The notes: a model not told the origin generated them from the sequence alone. A DNA stretch of 39,200 nt from Reyranella sp. (GCA_022844015.1 JALHMO010000057.1:1-39200); one strand, 5' to 3'; shown: positions 8,180 to 16,814, counted from the first letter of the stretch. Numbers and translations are program-made.

Positions 8180-8724
8180 CACTCGGCGGCGGCGGCGCGC
8201 TTCAGGTTGGCATCGTGCAGGGTCGTGTCCTGGCCCGGCGGCGCGAAGCGCACGGCGTCTTCCAGGGTCGCCGTCTGGCGCCATTCGTCGGCCGGCCGCA
8301 CGCGGCCGTCGGTGCCGATCTGGTCGAGGCCCCAGAACAGCTCGAGATGGTGGCCGTCCGGATCGAGGAACTCGACCGAGACCTGGCAGCCGGCGCGGCG
8401 GCGGCCTTCGTAGACGATCGTGGCGCCGTGCCGCCTGAGATGATCGCGGGCGCGGAACACCTCGTCGAGCGTCGCCAGCTCGAACGCCAGGTGATGCAGG
8501 GTGCGTCTGGCCTCGCCGGCCGGCGGCGCGCCGCCGATCAGCGCCAGGCAATGGTGATCGCCGTTGCAGCGCAGGAACACCATGCCGCCCGGCATCTTGT
8601 CGTCGCCGTAGATGTCGGTCGGCTGGAAGCCCAGCACCTCGGTGTAGAAGCGCCTGGACTTCTCGAGATCGGCGACGTTGACGACGACGTGGCCGAGCTT
8701 GCGGACGGCAAAGGGCAAAGTCAT
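8179..8724 (-). CDS. VOC family protein (glyoxalase / extradiol dioxygenase-like)
   Basis: The 181-residue product has the paired beta-alpha-beta-beta-beta modules of the vicinal-oxygen-chelate fold. Likely metal ligands are His in LGHVVVNVADLEKS (start of module 1), His in RTLHHLAFEL (start of module 2), and Glu in DGHHLELFWG (end of module 2), the spacing seen in glyoxalase I and type I ring-cleaving dioxygenases. The ending LELFW is typical of dioxygenase-like members. A C-terminal tail of about 45 residues (from DQIGTDGRV) is extra. The ATG at 8724 has GGGAGG upstream. The stop overlaps the start of the Bug remnant, and the gene is divergent from the amidase. The substrate cannot be named. 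Confidence 0.85.
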   Translation of the reverse strand: MTLPFAVRKLGHVVVNVADLEKSRRFYTEVLGFQPTDIYGDDKMPGGMVFLRCNGDHHCLALIGGAPPAGEARRTLHHLAFELATLDEVFRARDHLRRHGATIVYEGRRRAGCQVSVEFLDPDGHHLELFWGLDQIGTDGRVRPADEWRQTATLEDAVRFAPPGQDTTLHDANLKRAAAAE

Positions 8725-8918
8725 GGCTCGAGCCTCCCGTGACGGAACCAGGCGATCGCATCGGCCGGCCGATCGTCGCGACGTTGATGGGTGCAGGCAC
8801 TACCTGTCGAGAACCAGAAGTCGATCGAGTCGTCGGCCATTCCCATCCCCGGCAGCGCTGTTCTTTGGGCGATTGCTCGGCCATCATGGCCCGAACGACC
8901 ATCCGGGGGAAAGTACAC

Positions 8919-10193
8919 ATGGCGAAATCGCCCAACAGGCTGTCGGCCAGCGCCGCGGTCAAGCAGATGGCCGACAAGCGCCTCAAGGCCCGCGACCTGG
9001 TCGAGGCCTGTCTCGACCGCATCGAGGCACGCGAGGGCGAGGTCCATGCCTGGGAGGCGCTCGATCCCGACGGCGCCCGCAAGCGCGCCGACCAGCTCGA
9101 CAAGCGTGCCCGTCCGGTCGGGCCGCTGCACGGCATCCCGCTCTCCGTGAAGGACATCATCTCCACCAGGACGATGCCGACCACCTGCGGCTCGCCGATC
9201 TATCGCGACCATGTCGTCGGCAAGGACGCCGCCTGCGTAACGCAGCTGGTCAAGGCCGGCGCGATCGTGCTCGGCAAGTCGGTGACCACCGAGTTCGCCG
9301 GTGGCCATGCCGGCAAGACCCACAATCCGCACAATCTCCGCCACACCCCGGCCGGCTCGTCGTCGGGCTCGGCCGCCGCCGTCGCCGATTTCATGGCCCC
9401 GGTCGGCTACGGCACGCAGACGGCGGGCTCGGTGATCCGCCCCGGCGCCTTCAACGGCGTCGTCGCCTACAAGGGGACCTACGACTGGGCCGACATGACG
9501 GGCATCAAGCCCTATGCCCCCACCCTCGACACGCTGGGCTTCTTCGCCCGCGAGGCCAACGACCTGGCCCTGATCCGCGCCGCCTACGGCCACGCCGCCG
9601 CCGATCCGGTGAAGCAGGCGCCGCGCATCGGCGTGATGCGCACGCCATGGTGGGACCAGGTCGACGGCTACAACGCCAAGAACATCGAGCTTGCCGCGCG
9701 CACGCTGAAAGCCGCCGGTGCCAAGGTGCGCGACTGGGAGGCCCCCAAGGCGTGGACCGGCCTCGTCGAGGCGCAGCATCGCATCATGACCCGGGAAGCG
9801 ACTCAGTCCTACGCGAAGGAGCGCGCGCGCTTCTCGCACCTGTTCTCGCCGATCATGGCCGGCGTGATGGTCGAGGGCGATGCGGTGACCAACCGCCAAT
9901 ATGCCGACGCCAAAAAACTGAAGCGCCAGTGCCTCGACCAGCTCGCCGAGGCCTGGCAGTCGTTCGACGTCCTGCTGGCGCCCTCGGCCAAGGGCGAGGC
10001 GCCGTCCGGCCTCGGCAGCACGGGCGACCCGCTGTTCAACCGCTTCTGGACCCTGCTCGGCACGCCCTGCATCGCCCTGCCATTCAATGAGGGGCCGTTC
10101 GGCCTGCCGCTGTCGGTGCAGCTGATCGGCCCGCTGGGCAGCGACGACCAGCTGGTCAGCTGGGCGCGCTGGGCCGAGCAGAAGCTCGCGTGA
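8919..10193 (+). CDS. Amidase (amidase-signature family)
   Basis: A 424-residue serine hydrolase of the amidase-signature family, which cleaves C-N amide bonds. The Ser-cisSer-Lys triad can be placed: Lys78 in GIPLSVKDII, the cis-Ser in PAGSSSGSAAAVA (147-149), and the nucleophile Ser171 in GTQTAGSVIRPG. The last motif replaces the more usual DTGGSIR form, as in some malonamidase- and Atz-like branches. The ATG at 8919 follows GGGGGA; the frame extends further upstream but has no family sequence there. The stop overlaps the GTG of the aspartate dehydrogenase-like gene as GTGA, so the pair is translated together. This would fit a pathway freeing an amino compound and then acting on it, but the substrate is unknown. 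Confidence 0.92.
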   Translation: MAKSPNRLSASAAVKQMADKRLKARDLVEACLDRIEAREGEVHAWEALDPDGARKRADQLDKRARPVGPLHGIPLSVKDIISTRTMPTTCGSPIYRDHVVGKDAACVTQLVKAGAIVLGKSVTTEFAGGHAGKTHNPHNLRHTPAGSSSGSAAAVADFMAPVGYGTQTAGSVIRPGAFNGVVAYKGTYDWADMTGIKPYAPTLDTLGFFAREANDLALIRAAYGHAAADPVKQAPRIGVMRTPWWDQVDGYNAKNIELAARTLKAAGAKVRDWEAPKAWTGLVEAQHRIMTREATQSYAKERARFSHLFSPIMAGVMVEGDAVTNRQYADAKKLKRQCLDQLAEAWQSFDVLLAPSAKGEAPSGLGSTGDPLFNRFWTLLGTPCIALPFNEGPFGLPLSVQLIGPLGSDDQLVSWARWAEQKLA

Positions 10194-10993
10194 CCGCCCC
10201 CGGATCCAATCGTCTGGGTCCCATCCGTCTGGGGCTGATCGGCTACGGCGCCATCGGCCGCCACATCGAGGCCGCGCGCATCGACAATGCCGAGCTGGTA
10301 TCGGTGCTGGTCAGGCGGCCGCGCGGCGAGGGGCTACTGACCAACGAGCCCGACCGCTTCTTCGCCCACACGTTCGATGCCGTCGCCGAATGCGCCGGCC
10401 ACGAGGCGGTGCGCCGCCACGGCGAACGCGTGCTGGAAAGCGGCGCCGATTTCCTGGTGACCTCGGTCGGCGCCTTCACCGACACGGCGCTGTTCGATCG
10501 CCTGCTCGCCGTCGCCCGCGCCAACGGCAAGCGCCTCATCCTGCCTTCGGCCGGCATCGGCGCGCTCGACATCCTGAGCAGCGCCGCGGTCGGCGGCCTC
10601 GACAGCGTCACCGTCACGGTGCGCAAGGACCCATCGGCCTGGAAGGGCACGATCGCCGAGACGCTGGTCGATCTCGATGCGCTTCGCCAGCCGCATGTCG
10701 TGTTCGACGGCCCGGTGCGCGAGGGCGCCAGGCTCTATCCGCAGAACGTCAACATCTCGGCCGCCGCGGCGATCGCCGGGCTGGGGCTCGACCGCACCCG
10801 CGTGGTGATCGTCGCCGACCCCACCATCGACACCCACATCGTCGAGCTCGAGGCTGTCGGCGCGTTCGGGCGATTCTTCTTCCGCGAGGACGTCGCCGTG
10901 AGCGAGGAGAACCGCAAGACCGGCAAGCTGGTGGCGATGGCCATGGTGAAGTCGGTGCGCCAGCTGGCCTCGACCCTGGTGGTCGCGGCGTAA
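10190..10993 (+). CDS. L-aspartate dehydrogenase-like protein (NadX/DUF108 family)
   Basis: The 267-residue product starts at GTG 10190, overlapping the amidase stop. The Rossmann motif GLIGYGAIGRH (about residues 15-25) binds NAD(P). The C-terminal half carries family blocks NVNISAAAAIAGLGLDRT and ADPTIDTHIVELEAVGAFG, where the His is the expected catalytic residue. NadX enzymes oxidise L-aspartate to iminoaspartate and ammonia, sometimes for NAD synthesis, sometimes for amino-acid degradation. No nadA or nadC lies nearby. The partner amidase makes a degradative or detoxifying role with an amide or amino acid more likely, but this is inference. A family A repeat element follows within 10 bases of the stop. 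Confidence 0.85.
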   Translation: MTAPGSNRLGPIRLGLIGYGAIGRHIEAARIDNAELVSVLVRRPRGEGLLTNEPDRFFAHTFDAVAECAGHEAVRRHGERVLESGADFLVTSVGAFTDTALFDRLLAVARANGKRLILPSAGIGALDILSSAAVGGLDSVTVTVRKDPSAWKGTIAETLVDLDALRQPHVVFDGPVREGARLYPQNVNISAAAAIAGLGLDRTRVVIVADPTIDTHIVELEAVGAFGRFFFREDVAVSEENRKTGKLVAMAMVKSVRQLASTLVVAA

Positions 10994-10999
10994 CCACAA

Positions 11000-11107
11000 C
11001 CTCATCCTGAGGAGCGCCCGAGGGCGCGTCTCGAAGGATGGGAAGCAGTCACGGTGCCTATTGCCCATGCTTCGAGACGCTCGCTACGCTCGCTCCTCAG
11101 CATGAGG
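11000..11107. repeat. Family A palindromic element, copy 2 (short loop)
   Basis: The element opens CCTCATCCTGAGGAGCGCCC and closes CTCCTCAGCATGAGG. The inner GTCTCGAAGGATGGG pairs with CCCATGCTTCGAGAC, leaving a short centre. The whole unit is 108 bases. It begins 6 bases after the stop of the aspartate dehydrogenase-like gene and ends about 50 bases before the GMC oxidoreductase start, both on the plus strand. As transcribed RNA it would fold into a long, slightly mismatched stem. It could act as a 3' stabiliser or attenuator between the two genes. Confidence 0.88.
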
Positions 11108-11159
11108 TTGTTTGCTTGCTCAAGAACGATCGCACTCACGGATCGGGGGAAATGCCACC

Positions 11160-12758
11160 ATGAACGAGTTCGACTACGTCATCGTCGGGGCCGGCGCCGC
11201 CGGGTGCGTGCTGGCCAACCGGCTGAGCGAATCGGGTCGGCACACGGTGGCGCTGATCGAGGCCGGCGGCAACGACAGCAGCATCTGGATCAAGATCCCG
11301 GCGGGCTTCAACAAGACCGTCTACGACGCCAGGCTGAACTGGGGCTACGAGACCGCGCCCGGCCCGTTCATCGACAACCGGCGCATCAAGTACCCGCGCG
11401 GCAAGGTGCTGGGCGGCTCGGGCTCGATCAACGGCCATCTCTACGTGCGCGGCCAGGCGGCCGACTACGACATGTGGGCGCAGCTCGGCTGCCGCGGCTG
11501 GTCGTGGACCGACGTGCTGCCCTACTTCAAGCGCGCCGAATCGCGCATCGGCGGCAGCGACGACGTGCGCGGCCGCAGCGGGCCGCTCACCATCGAGGAC
11601 CAGCGCGACCCTCATCCGCTGTGCATCGCCTACATGGGCGCCAACGAGGCGCTCGGGCTCAAGCGCACGCCCGACTACAATTGCGGCGACCAGGAGGGAA
11701 CGCTGCTCTACCAGCAGATGATGAAGCGCGGCCGGCGCTGGAGCCCGGTCGACGCCTACCTGCGTCCCATCCTGCGCCGTCCCAATCTCGAGGTCGTGAC
11801 GCGCGCGCTGACCGAGTCGGTCGATCTCGACGGCAAGCGGGCGGTCGGCATCACCTATCGCCAGAACGGCCAGGTCCACAAGATCAGGGCGCGGCGCGAT
11901 GTCGTGCTGTGCGGCGGCGCCATCAACACGCCGCAGCTCCTGCAGATTTCCGGCATCGGCAAGCCCGAGGATCTCGCCGCCATCGGCGTGCCGGTGAAGC
12001 ATGCCCTGCCCGGCGTCGGCTACAATTTCCGCGACCACTACGCCATCCGCGTCTCCGCCCTGGTGAAGGGCGCGGGCTCGCTCAACGAGCGCAGCCGCGG
12101 CCTCCGCCTCGTCGGCGAGGTGCTGCACTATGCGATCGTGCGCAAGGGGCTGCTGACCAGCAGCCCGAGCCACGCCGGCGGCTACCTGAAGACCATGCCC
12201 GGCCTCGAGACTCCCGACATGCAGCTCTATTTCGCGCCGGCGAGCTATCCCGGCGGCAGCTACGGCACCGCGGTGCTCGACACGGTGCCGGGCATGACGC
12301 TCGGCGCCTCGCAGCTTCGGCCCGAGAGCACGGGCCACGTCAGGGCGCTGTCGGCTGACCCGGCGGCCAAGCCCGAGATCCAGCCCAACTATCTCGCCGT
12401 GCAGACCGATCGCGATGCGTTGCTGGCGGCGATGAAGTACCTGCGCAAGCTCCTCGCGACGAAGCCGCTCGCCGACTACGTCGTCCGCGAGAATTTCCCG
12501 GGACCCGACTGCCAGACCGACGAGCAGTGGATGGCGCATGCCCGCGCCACCGGCTCGACGACCTACCATCCGGTCGGCACCTGCAAGCTCGGCACCGATC
12601 CCCAGGCCGTCGTCGATCCGCTCAGCATGCGCGTCGTCGGCCTCACCGGCCTGCGCGTCGCCGACGCCTCCTGCATGCCGCGCATGGTGTCGGGCAACAC
12701 CTACGCCGCAACGAACATGATCGCCGAGAAGGCGTCGGATTTGATCGCAGCGGGGTGA
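11160..12758 (+). CDS. GMC family FAD-dependent oxidoreductase (choline dehydrogenase-like)
   Basis: The 532-residue protein is a standard-length GMC enzyme oxidising an alcohol to an aldehyde or ketone. The FAD-binding motif is VIVGAGAAGCVLANRLSE near residue 7. The first GMC signature is PRGKVLGGSGSINGHLYVRG (about 80-98), and the second lies around VLCGGAINTPQLLQISGIG. The active-site His is in TTYHPVGTCKLG, with the final block VSGNTYAATNMIAEKA carrying the second catalytic Asn. Homologues include choline dehydrogenase, polyethylene-glycol and alkanol dehydrogenases, so the substrate is open. The ATG at 11160 follows GGGGGAAATG. The gene is preceded by a family A element and followed by a family B palindrome, which separates it from the convergent enolase-superfamily genes. 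Confidence 0.93.
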   Translation: MNEFDYVIVGAGAAGCVLANRLSESGRHTVALIEAGGNDSSIWIKIPAGFNKTVYDARLNWGYETAPGPFIDNRRIKYPRGKVLGGSGSINGHLYVRGQAADYDMWAQLGCRGWSWTDVLPYFKRAESRIGGSDDVRGRSGPLTIEDQRDPHPLCIAYMGANEALGLKRTPDYNCGDQEGTLLYQQMMKRGRRWSPVDAYLRPILRRPNLEVVTRALTESVDLDGKRAVGITYRQNGQVHKIRARRDVVLCGGAINTPQLLQISGIGKPEDLAAIGVPVKHALPGVGYNFRDHYAIRVSALVKGAGSLNERSRGLRLVGEVLHYAIVRKGLLTSSPSHAGGYLKTMPGLETPDMQLYFAPASYPGGSYGTAVLDTVPGMTLGASQLRPESTGHVRALSADPAAKPEIQPNYLAVQTDRDALLAAMKYLRKLLATKPLADYVVRENFPGPDCQTDEQWMAHARATGSTTYHPVGTCKLGTDPQAVVDPLSMRVVGLTGLRVADASCMPRMVSGNTYAATNMIAEKASDLIAAG

Positions 12759-12822
12759 CGACTCGTTTCCGGGAGCCCGCCATTGATGGCGGAGTAGAAC
12801 TTCGCCGGCAGTGGCGCTCATG

Positions 12823-12965
12823 TCCTCCTCCCCAACGAAGTTGGGGAGGTGTCGCCGCCTTCGGCGACGGAGGGGTCATGAGCCTCAGGCTCGACCCTCT
12901 CCCATGGCTCATGACCCCTCCGTCGCGTATGACGCGACACCTCCCCAACTTCGTTGGGGAGGAGA
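12823..12965. repeat. Family B palindromic element, complete copy
   Basis: The element fills the gap between two convergent genes. Two arms of about 60 bases face each other. Each arm has one hairpin of CCTCCCCAAC paired with GTTGGGGAGG (12827-12849 and 12940-12962). A second small hairpin follows, then GGAGGGGTCATGAGCC toward the centre. The second hairpins differ between arms (GTCGCCG/CGGCGAC versus GTCGCGT/ACGCGAC) but both still pair. The CCTCCCC...GGGGAGG layout also appears near 37141-37388, split there by a family A element. It has no coding potential that I would support. Confidence 0.85.
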
Positions 12966-12987
12966 AGAAATCGCTCCCGGCAACGAC

Positions 12988-14133
12988 CTACACGTACCCC
13001 GGGCCCTCGATCACCGGGTGGGCGGCGAGGAACGCCTCGTCGATCTCGACGCCGATGCCGGGCTTGTCGAGCGGGCGGACGCAGCCGTCGACGCCGATCT
13101 TCCACGGCTCGCTGCCGAGCTCGTCGCGGAACTTGTTGGCGACCGAGAGATCGGCCTCGAAGTAGCCGCCGTTGTCGATCGACGCCAAGAAGTGGATCGA
13201 CACGGCGTGATTGAGCCCGGTCATCGAGCTGTGCGGATGGATCGGCAGCTTCCACATCGAGGCCGCCGCGGCGATGCGCTGGACCTCGGTGATGCCGCCG
13301 CTCTTCGACAGGTCGGGCTGCAGGATGGTGATGACGCCGTCCTCGATCACGCGATGGAACTCGAAACGCGTGTAATGGTTCTCGCCGGCCGCCAGCGGCG
13401 TCACGCCAAAGCCTTTCGCCTCGGCGTAAGAGCGATGGTCGTGCGCCGGGAACGGCTCCTCCAGCCAGCCGATGCCGAGCTCGTCCATCGCCGGCATGAC
13501 GCGCCGCGCGTCGGCCACCGAGTAGCCGGTGTTGGCGTCGGTCAGGATCGCGATGTCGTCGCCGAAGTGGCGGCGGATCGCCGTCATGCGCGCAATGTCG
13601 TTGGCCACGGTGTCGCCGATCCTGAGCTTCAGCGCGCGATAGCCCGCCTCGACCATCGGGATCGCCTCGGCGACCAGCGCCTGCGGCGGCTGGTAGCCGA
13701 GCGAGATGCCGCCGGCATAGGCCGGCACCGGCCGGGAACTGCCGCCCAGCAGCCGGTAGAGCGGCCAGCCCACGGCCTTGCCCTTGATGTCCCACAGCGC
13801 CTGGTCGATGCCGCTCATCGCCATCGCGGTGGCGGCGCCCATGCCGTGGCTGCCGAGCTGGAACTTGTAGATCCTGGCCCAGATGCCCGTCGTGTCAGTG
13901 GCGTCCATGCCGACGACGAAGCCCCGGAGCGTCGTGTCGATCAGATGGCCGATGCTGCCCGGCGAGCGGGCATGATGGCTCTCGCCCCAGCCGACGAGGC
14001 CGTCCTCCGTCGTCACCTTCACCATCACGCAGTCGCGCTTGGTCATGGTGCCGATGCCGAGCGACACCTGCCGCTCCTTCGGGACCCGGAAGCTGGTCGG
14101 GTAGGCCTTCACGTCGACGATCTTCATGGTCAT
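12988..14133 (-). CDS. Mandelate racemase / muconate lactonizing enzyme family protein (first of a coupled pair)
   Basis: A 381-residue enolase-superfamily enzyme of the mandelate racemase subgroup, which abstracts a proton alpha to a carboxylate and uses Mg2+. The barrel shows RALKLRIGD, where the canonical K-x-K is K-L-R. The metal ligands fall in LTDANTGYS (Asp), LEEPF (Glu) and AAGENHYTR (Glu), and the general base is probably the His in LPIHPHSSMTG. The N-terminal capping domain ends near GWGESHHARSPGS. The ATG at 14133 overlaps the stop of the upstream paralogue (ATGA), so both enzymes are made together; one may racemise or dehydrate the product of the other. An acid-sugar dehydratase or racemase is likely, but the substrate cannot be fixed. 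Confidence 0.88.
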   Translation of the reverse strand: MTMKIVDVKAYPTSFRVPKERQVSLGIGTMTKRDCVMVKVTTEDGLVGWGESHHARSPGSIGHLIDTTLRGFVVGMDATDTTGIWARIYKFQLGSHGMGAATAMAMSGIDQALWDIKGKAVGWPLYRLLGGSSRPVPAYAGGISLGYQPPQALVAEAIPMVEAGYRALKLRIGDTVANDIARMTAIRRHFGDDIAILTDANTGYSVADARRVMPAMDELGIGWLEEPFPAHDHRSYAEAKGFGVTPLAAGENHYTRFEFHRVIEDGVITILQPDLSKSGGITEVQRIAAAASMWKLPIHPHSSMTGLNHAVSIHFLASIDNGGYFEADLSVANKFRDELGSEPWKIGVDGCVRPLDKPGIGVEIDEAFLAAHPVIEGPGYV

Positions 14134-15269
14134 GCCACCTTGTACTTCCTCAGCACCTCGCGATCGATCTCGATGCCGAGGCCGGGGCCGGTCGGCACCG
14201 CGACGAGGCCGCCCTTCTGCTCGATCGGCACCGTCGCGAGATGGTCGCGCAGCGGATTGGGCGTCTGCTCGAACTCGAGCATCGGCGGCATGGGGCGCAG
14301 CGCCGGCGGCTGGTCCGGCAGGGCGGCGAGGAACTGCACCGTCGCTGCCAGCCCGATCGCCGAGCCCCAGGCGTGCGGCACGCATTCGACGCCGAAGGCG
14401 CTGGCCAGCGTCGCGATCTTGCGGCACTCCGAGAAGCCGCCGGCAGCGCACAGATCGGGCTGCACGATGTCCATGGCCTTGGCGGCGATGACGTCGCGGA
14501 AGCCCCAGCGGGTAAAGTCGTTCTCACCGCCCGCCACCGCCATGTCGAGCGCGCGCGTCACCTCGACATAGCCGTCGTGATCCTCCGGGCTGATCGGCTC
14601 CTCGAACCACAGGATGTCGTGCTCCTCCAGCATGCGGCCGAGCTTGATGGCGTTGGGCACGGAGAAGCAGTGGTTGGCGTCGACGGCGAGCTTGATGTCC
14701 GGCCCGATCGCCTCGCGCACCGCCGCAACCCGCCGCGCGTCGAGCTTGAGGTCGCCCAGGCCGATCTTCATCTTGATGGCGCGGAAGCCGTCGTTCTTGA
14801 ACTCGAGCGCCTCCTCGACCGCTTCCTCGACCAGCCGGTTCATGTCGATGAAATAGAGGCCGGTGGCGTAGGGCACGACCTCGCTGCGGTAGGCGCCGCC
14901 GATCAGCTTGTGCACCGGCTTGCCGACCGCGCGGCCCATGATGTCCCACAGCGCGATATCGATGCCGGAGATCGCCGAGATCGCCATGCCGGTGGTGCCG
15001 TAATCCTTGATACGATTGTAGAGATCCTCCCAGATCGCCTCGACGTCGAACGGATCGCGGCCGATCAGGCGCGGCTTGTACTGCGTGTCGACGAAGGTCT
15101 TGGCCACCGCGGCCGGCCCGTAGCATTCGCCCCAGCCGGTGACGCCTTCGTCGGTCGAGAGCTCGACCAGGCACGTCGATCGCGTGCCATAGACCCAGCC
15201 GCGCGCCGAGACGAACGGCTTGTCGACCTTGCATTGCAGGATGTGGCAGGCGACGTCGGTGATCTTCAT
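14130..15269 (-). CDS. Mandelate racemase / muconate lactonizing enzyme family protein (second of the pair)
   Basis: The 379-residue product has a complete catalytic set for the mandelate racemase subgroup: AIKMKIGLG (K-x-K), AVDANHCFS (Asp), FEEPISPED (Glu), AGGENDFTRW (Glu), DIVQPDLCAAGG (Asp), and the base His in CVPHAWGSAIG. The ending PGLGIEIDREVLRKY is typical of the family. The ATG at 15269 is chosen because MKITDVACHILQCKVDKPF begins the fold. It differs from its coupled neighbour, which has K-x-R in place of K-x-K, so the two probably catalyse different steps. Acid-sugar dehydration or epimerisation is the likely chemistry. Confidence 0.88.
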   Translation of the reverse strand: MKITDVACHILQCKVDKPFVSARGWVYGTRSTCLVELSTDEGVTGWGECYGPAAVAKTFVDTQYKPRLIGRDPFDVEAIWEDLYNRIKDYGTTGMAISAISGIDIALWDIMGRAVGKPVHKLIGGAYRSEVVPYATGLYFIDMNRLVEEAVEEALEFKNDGFRAIKMKIGLGDLKLDARRVAAVREAIGPDIKLAVDANHCFSVPNAIKLGRMLEEHDILWFEEPISPEDHDGYVEVTRALDMAVAGGENDFTRWGFRDVIAAKAMDIVQPDLCAAGGFSECRKIATLASAFGVECVPHAWGSAIGLAATVQFLAALPDQPPALRPMPPMLEFEQTPNPLRDHLATVPIEQKGGLVAVPTGPGLGIEIDREVLRKYKVA

Positions 15270-15449
15270 CGGTTCGAGCTTCCCGGAAATGAGGGACCCG
15301 GGGCACGCCATTGGCGAGCTTCCCGGGACGGTGCAGGGTCTTCGCATATGGCAAGGATGCCGTCATCCCGAGCGGGGTCACCCGAGGCCTGCGCGTCATC
15401 GGGGATGCGTGAAGAGATGGGAGTCGTTCGAGAAGATCTGACCTGATTC

Positions 15450-15564
15450 TTGCGTCCGTTGCGTCCGTTGCGTCAGTGCCCTTTGGAATCAAGCACTTGC
15501 AACTGACGCAAGAGCGGATGTCGACCGCGGTCTTGCGTCAGCCGGGCATCCTGCGTCAGCCGGG
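15450..15564. repeat. TGCGTC-rich repeat cluster
   Basis: Three head-to-tail 9-base units lie at 15450-15476 (TTGCGTCCG twice, then TTGCGTCAG). TTGCGTCAGT (from 15468) is inverted as ACTGACGCAA at 15502-15511, a perfect 10-bp stem around a 24-base loop. Two more direct units, TGCGTCAGCCGGG, follow at about 15534-15564. In all there are six copies of the TGCGTC core, one inverted. This could be a cluster of binding sites or decayed repeats; it does not match families A or B. Confidence 0.6.
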
Positions 15565-15676
15565 TGCGCCGCCTCGGCTTCGTTCGCGCCGGCACGACGA
15601 ACGTCGGGCTCACCCGCGTGCTACGTGCGCCAAAGCGACCGGGAACGACCGCGGCCACAGCCTCGGGCTTGCGCAT
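15473..15676 (-). CDS. Small hypothetical ORF (67 residues)
   Basis: The only support is a strong ribosome site, GGAGG, placed 7 bases before the ATG at 15676. The product begins MRKPEAVAAVVPGRFG, is rich in Arg and Thr, and ends in sequence created by the TGCGTC repeats (TRLTQDARLTQD). I do not recognise a family, and the composition is that of translated non-coding DNA. It might be the preserved 5' end of a gene whose remainder was lost to the repeat cluster. Low confidence. Confidence 0.2.
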   Translation of the reverse strand: MRKPEAVAAVVPGRFGARSTRVSPTFVVPARTKPRRRTRLTQDARLTQDRGRHPLLRQLQVLDSKGH

Positions 15677-15839
15677 GATCCATCCTCCGTGATGCCGCCG
15701 CGCCGCCGCCGGCAACGAATCGTCGCCTGCCTCTGCCACGCTAGGCGAGATTTGCGCGACGTCAACCCGGTCCCTCCGGAAGGGCGGCAAGAATCACCCC
15801 AGTCCCGTCCAAGCGTGATGATATGGCGCGCGCCCCTGC

Positions 15840-16814
15840 TCACGCAAACCACTCCAGCGATTGGCCGTGCGGCCCGGTCCAGGCCTTCGGGACGCCGTCG
15901 ACCGCCAGCAGGAACCTGCTCGACGGCGTCGGCGTGGGGGCCTGCGCGACGATATCCGGAAACACGCCGGGCGCCTCGTTGCTGATCCAGGTTGCGCGCG
16001 TGCGGCGCAACGCCTCGGCGAAACGCAGGCGCGCAGCGCGCGGCGTCACGTAGGCGAGCGCAGCGGAGTGAAAGACGACCAGGGTCGCGTCGGAAGGCGC
16101 CTCGGCGATCAGGGTATCGAGATCGTGCAGCAGATCGCCGCGGACGACTCGCGGCGGCTCGGCGCGGGCAACGGCGATCGCCTGCAGCAGGTGGCGCCGG
16201 CGATGCTCCTGCTCGGGCCACACCAGCGCCTCGAGCCAGGCGGTGTCCGCTGCCGAGCCGATATCGATCGGCGACAGATCGAGCCCGGCACGCCAAACGA
16301 TCTGCGGCGCGCCAGCCGGAAGCGGCGCGGGCCCCTGCACCGAGCACCGGAATGTCGGGCTGCCCCGTGCGCCGGCAATCCGGCGCGTGCCGTAGTCGTA
16401 GCCATAGCGGTCGGGCAACAGGCAAAGGCCCCCCGACGCACCGACCTCGATCAGCGCCAGCGGCGGCGGCAGCCCGGCGAGCACGGGAAGCAGGACGGCG
16501 CAGCGCGAAGGCTCGTTGGTCTGGGTGGTGCGCGACAGCATGAGCGTGCGCAGACGCCTCGCGGGATCCCGGATGAGCTCGATCAGCTGGTCCAGGTCCG
16601 GCACGTGTCCGGCGACGACGCGCGATGCGGCCAGCAGCAGGTTGGGTTGGCGGCGCGCCGACGGGAAGCCGAGGAGAAAGTCGAGGATCTCGCACGACTC
16701 GGCGATCTCGAGCGTCAGGCGCTCGTAGCTCGGCGACACGCCGTGCACCTCTTCGGCAGCGAAGGTGCGATAGCGCGCCGCCACGGCAGCCTGCTCGGGT
16801 GACAACCCTGTCAT
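15840..16814 (-). CDS. DUF2332 family protein
   Basis: The 324-residue product matches the DUF2332 pattern: an N-terminal helical segment (AAVAARYRTFAAEEVHG), the block RTTQTNEPSRCAVLLPVLA, a loop LIEVGASGGLCLLPDRYGYD, a later VVFHSAALAYVT, and EAPGVFPDI near the end. The G-x-S-x-G loop and following strand resemble a SAM-methyltransferase-like nucleotide loop, but no function is established for the family and I assign none. The ATG at 16814 overlaps the hydantoinase A-like stop (ATGA), so the two are translationally coupled. That hints at an accessory role in the same pathway. Confidence 0.85.
   Translation of the reverse strand: MTGLSPEQAAVAARYRTFAAEEVHGVSPSYERLTLEIAESCEILDFLLGFPSARRQPNLLLAASRVVAGHVPDLDQLIELIRDPARRLRTLMLSRTTQTNEPSRCAVLLPVLAGLPPPLALIEVGASGGLCLLPDRYGYDYGTRRIAGARGSPTFRCSVQGPAPLPAGAPQIVWRAGLDLSPIDIGSAADTAWLEALVWPEQEHRRRHLLQAIAVARAEPPRVVRGDLLHDLDTLIAEAPSDATLVVFHSAALAYVTPRAARLRFAEALRRTRATWISNEAPGVFPDIVAQAPTPTPSSRFLLAVDGVPKAWTGPHGQSLEWFA

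Larger units (their letters stand above)
15270..15839. other. Gene-poor stretch between the enolase-pair promoter side and the DUF2332 gene
   Basis: About 570 bases without a gene I trust. 15270-15330 carries two direct copies of GAGCTTCCCGG. 15361-15400 resembles scattered GTCATCCCGAGCGGGGT-type repeat debris. 15450-15564 is the TGCGTC-rich cluster listed separately. 15473-15676 on the minus strand holds a weak small ORF with a good ribosome site. The rest, 15677-15839, lies downstream of the minus-strand DUF2332 gene; no clear rho-independent terminator is visible. Confidence 0.6.

Noticed and set aside
8042..9184. Long minus-strand ORF of 380 codons spanning VOC and the amidase start
   Set aside because: Most of it is out of frame with the VOC and amidase genes. 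Only its last 45 codons (the Bug remnant) look coding.
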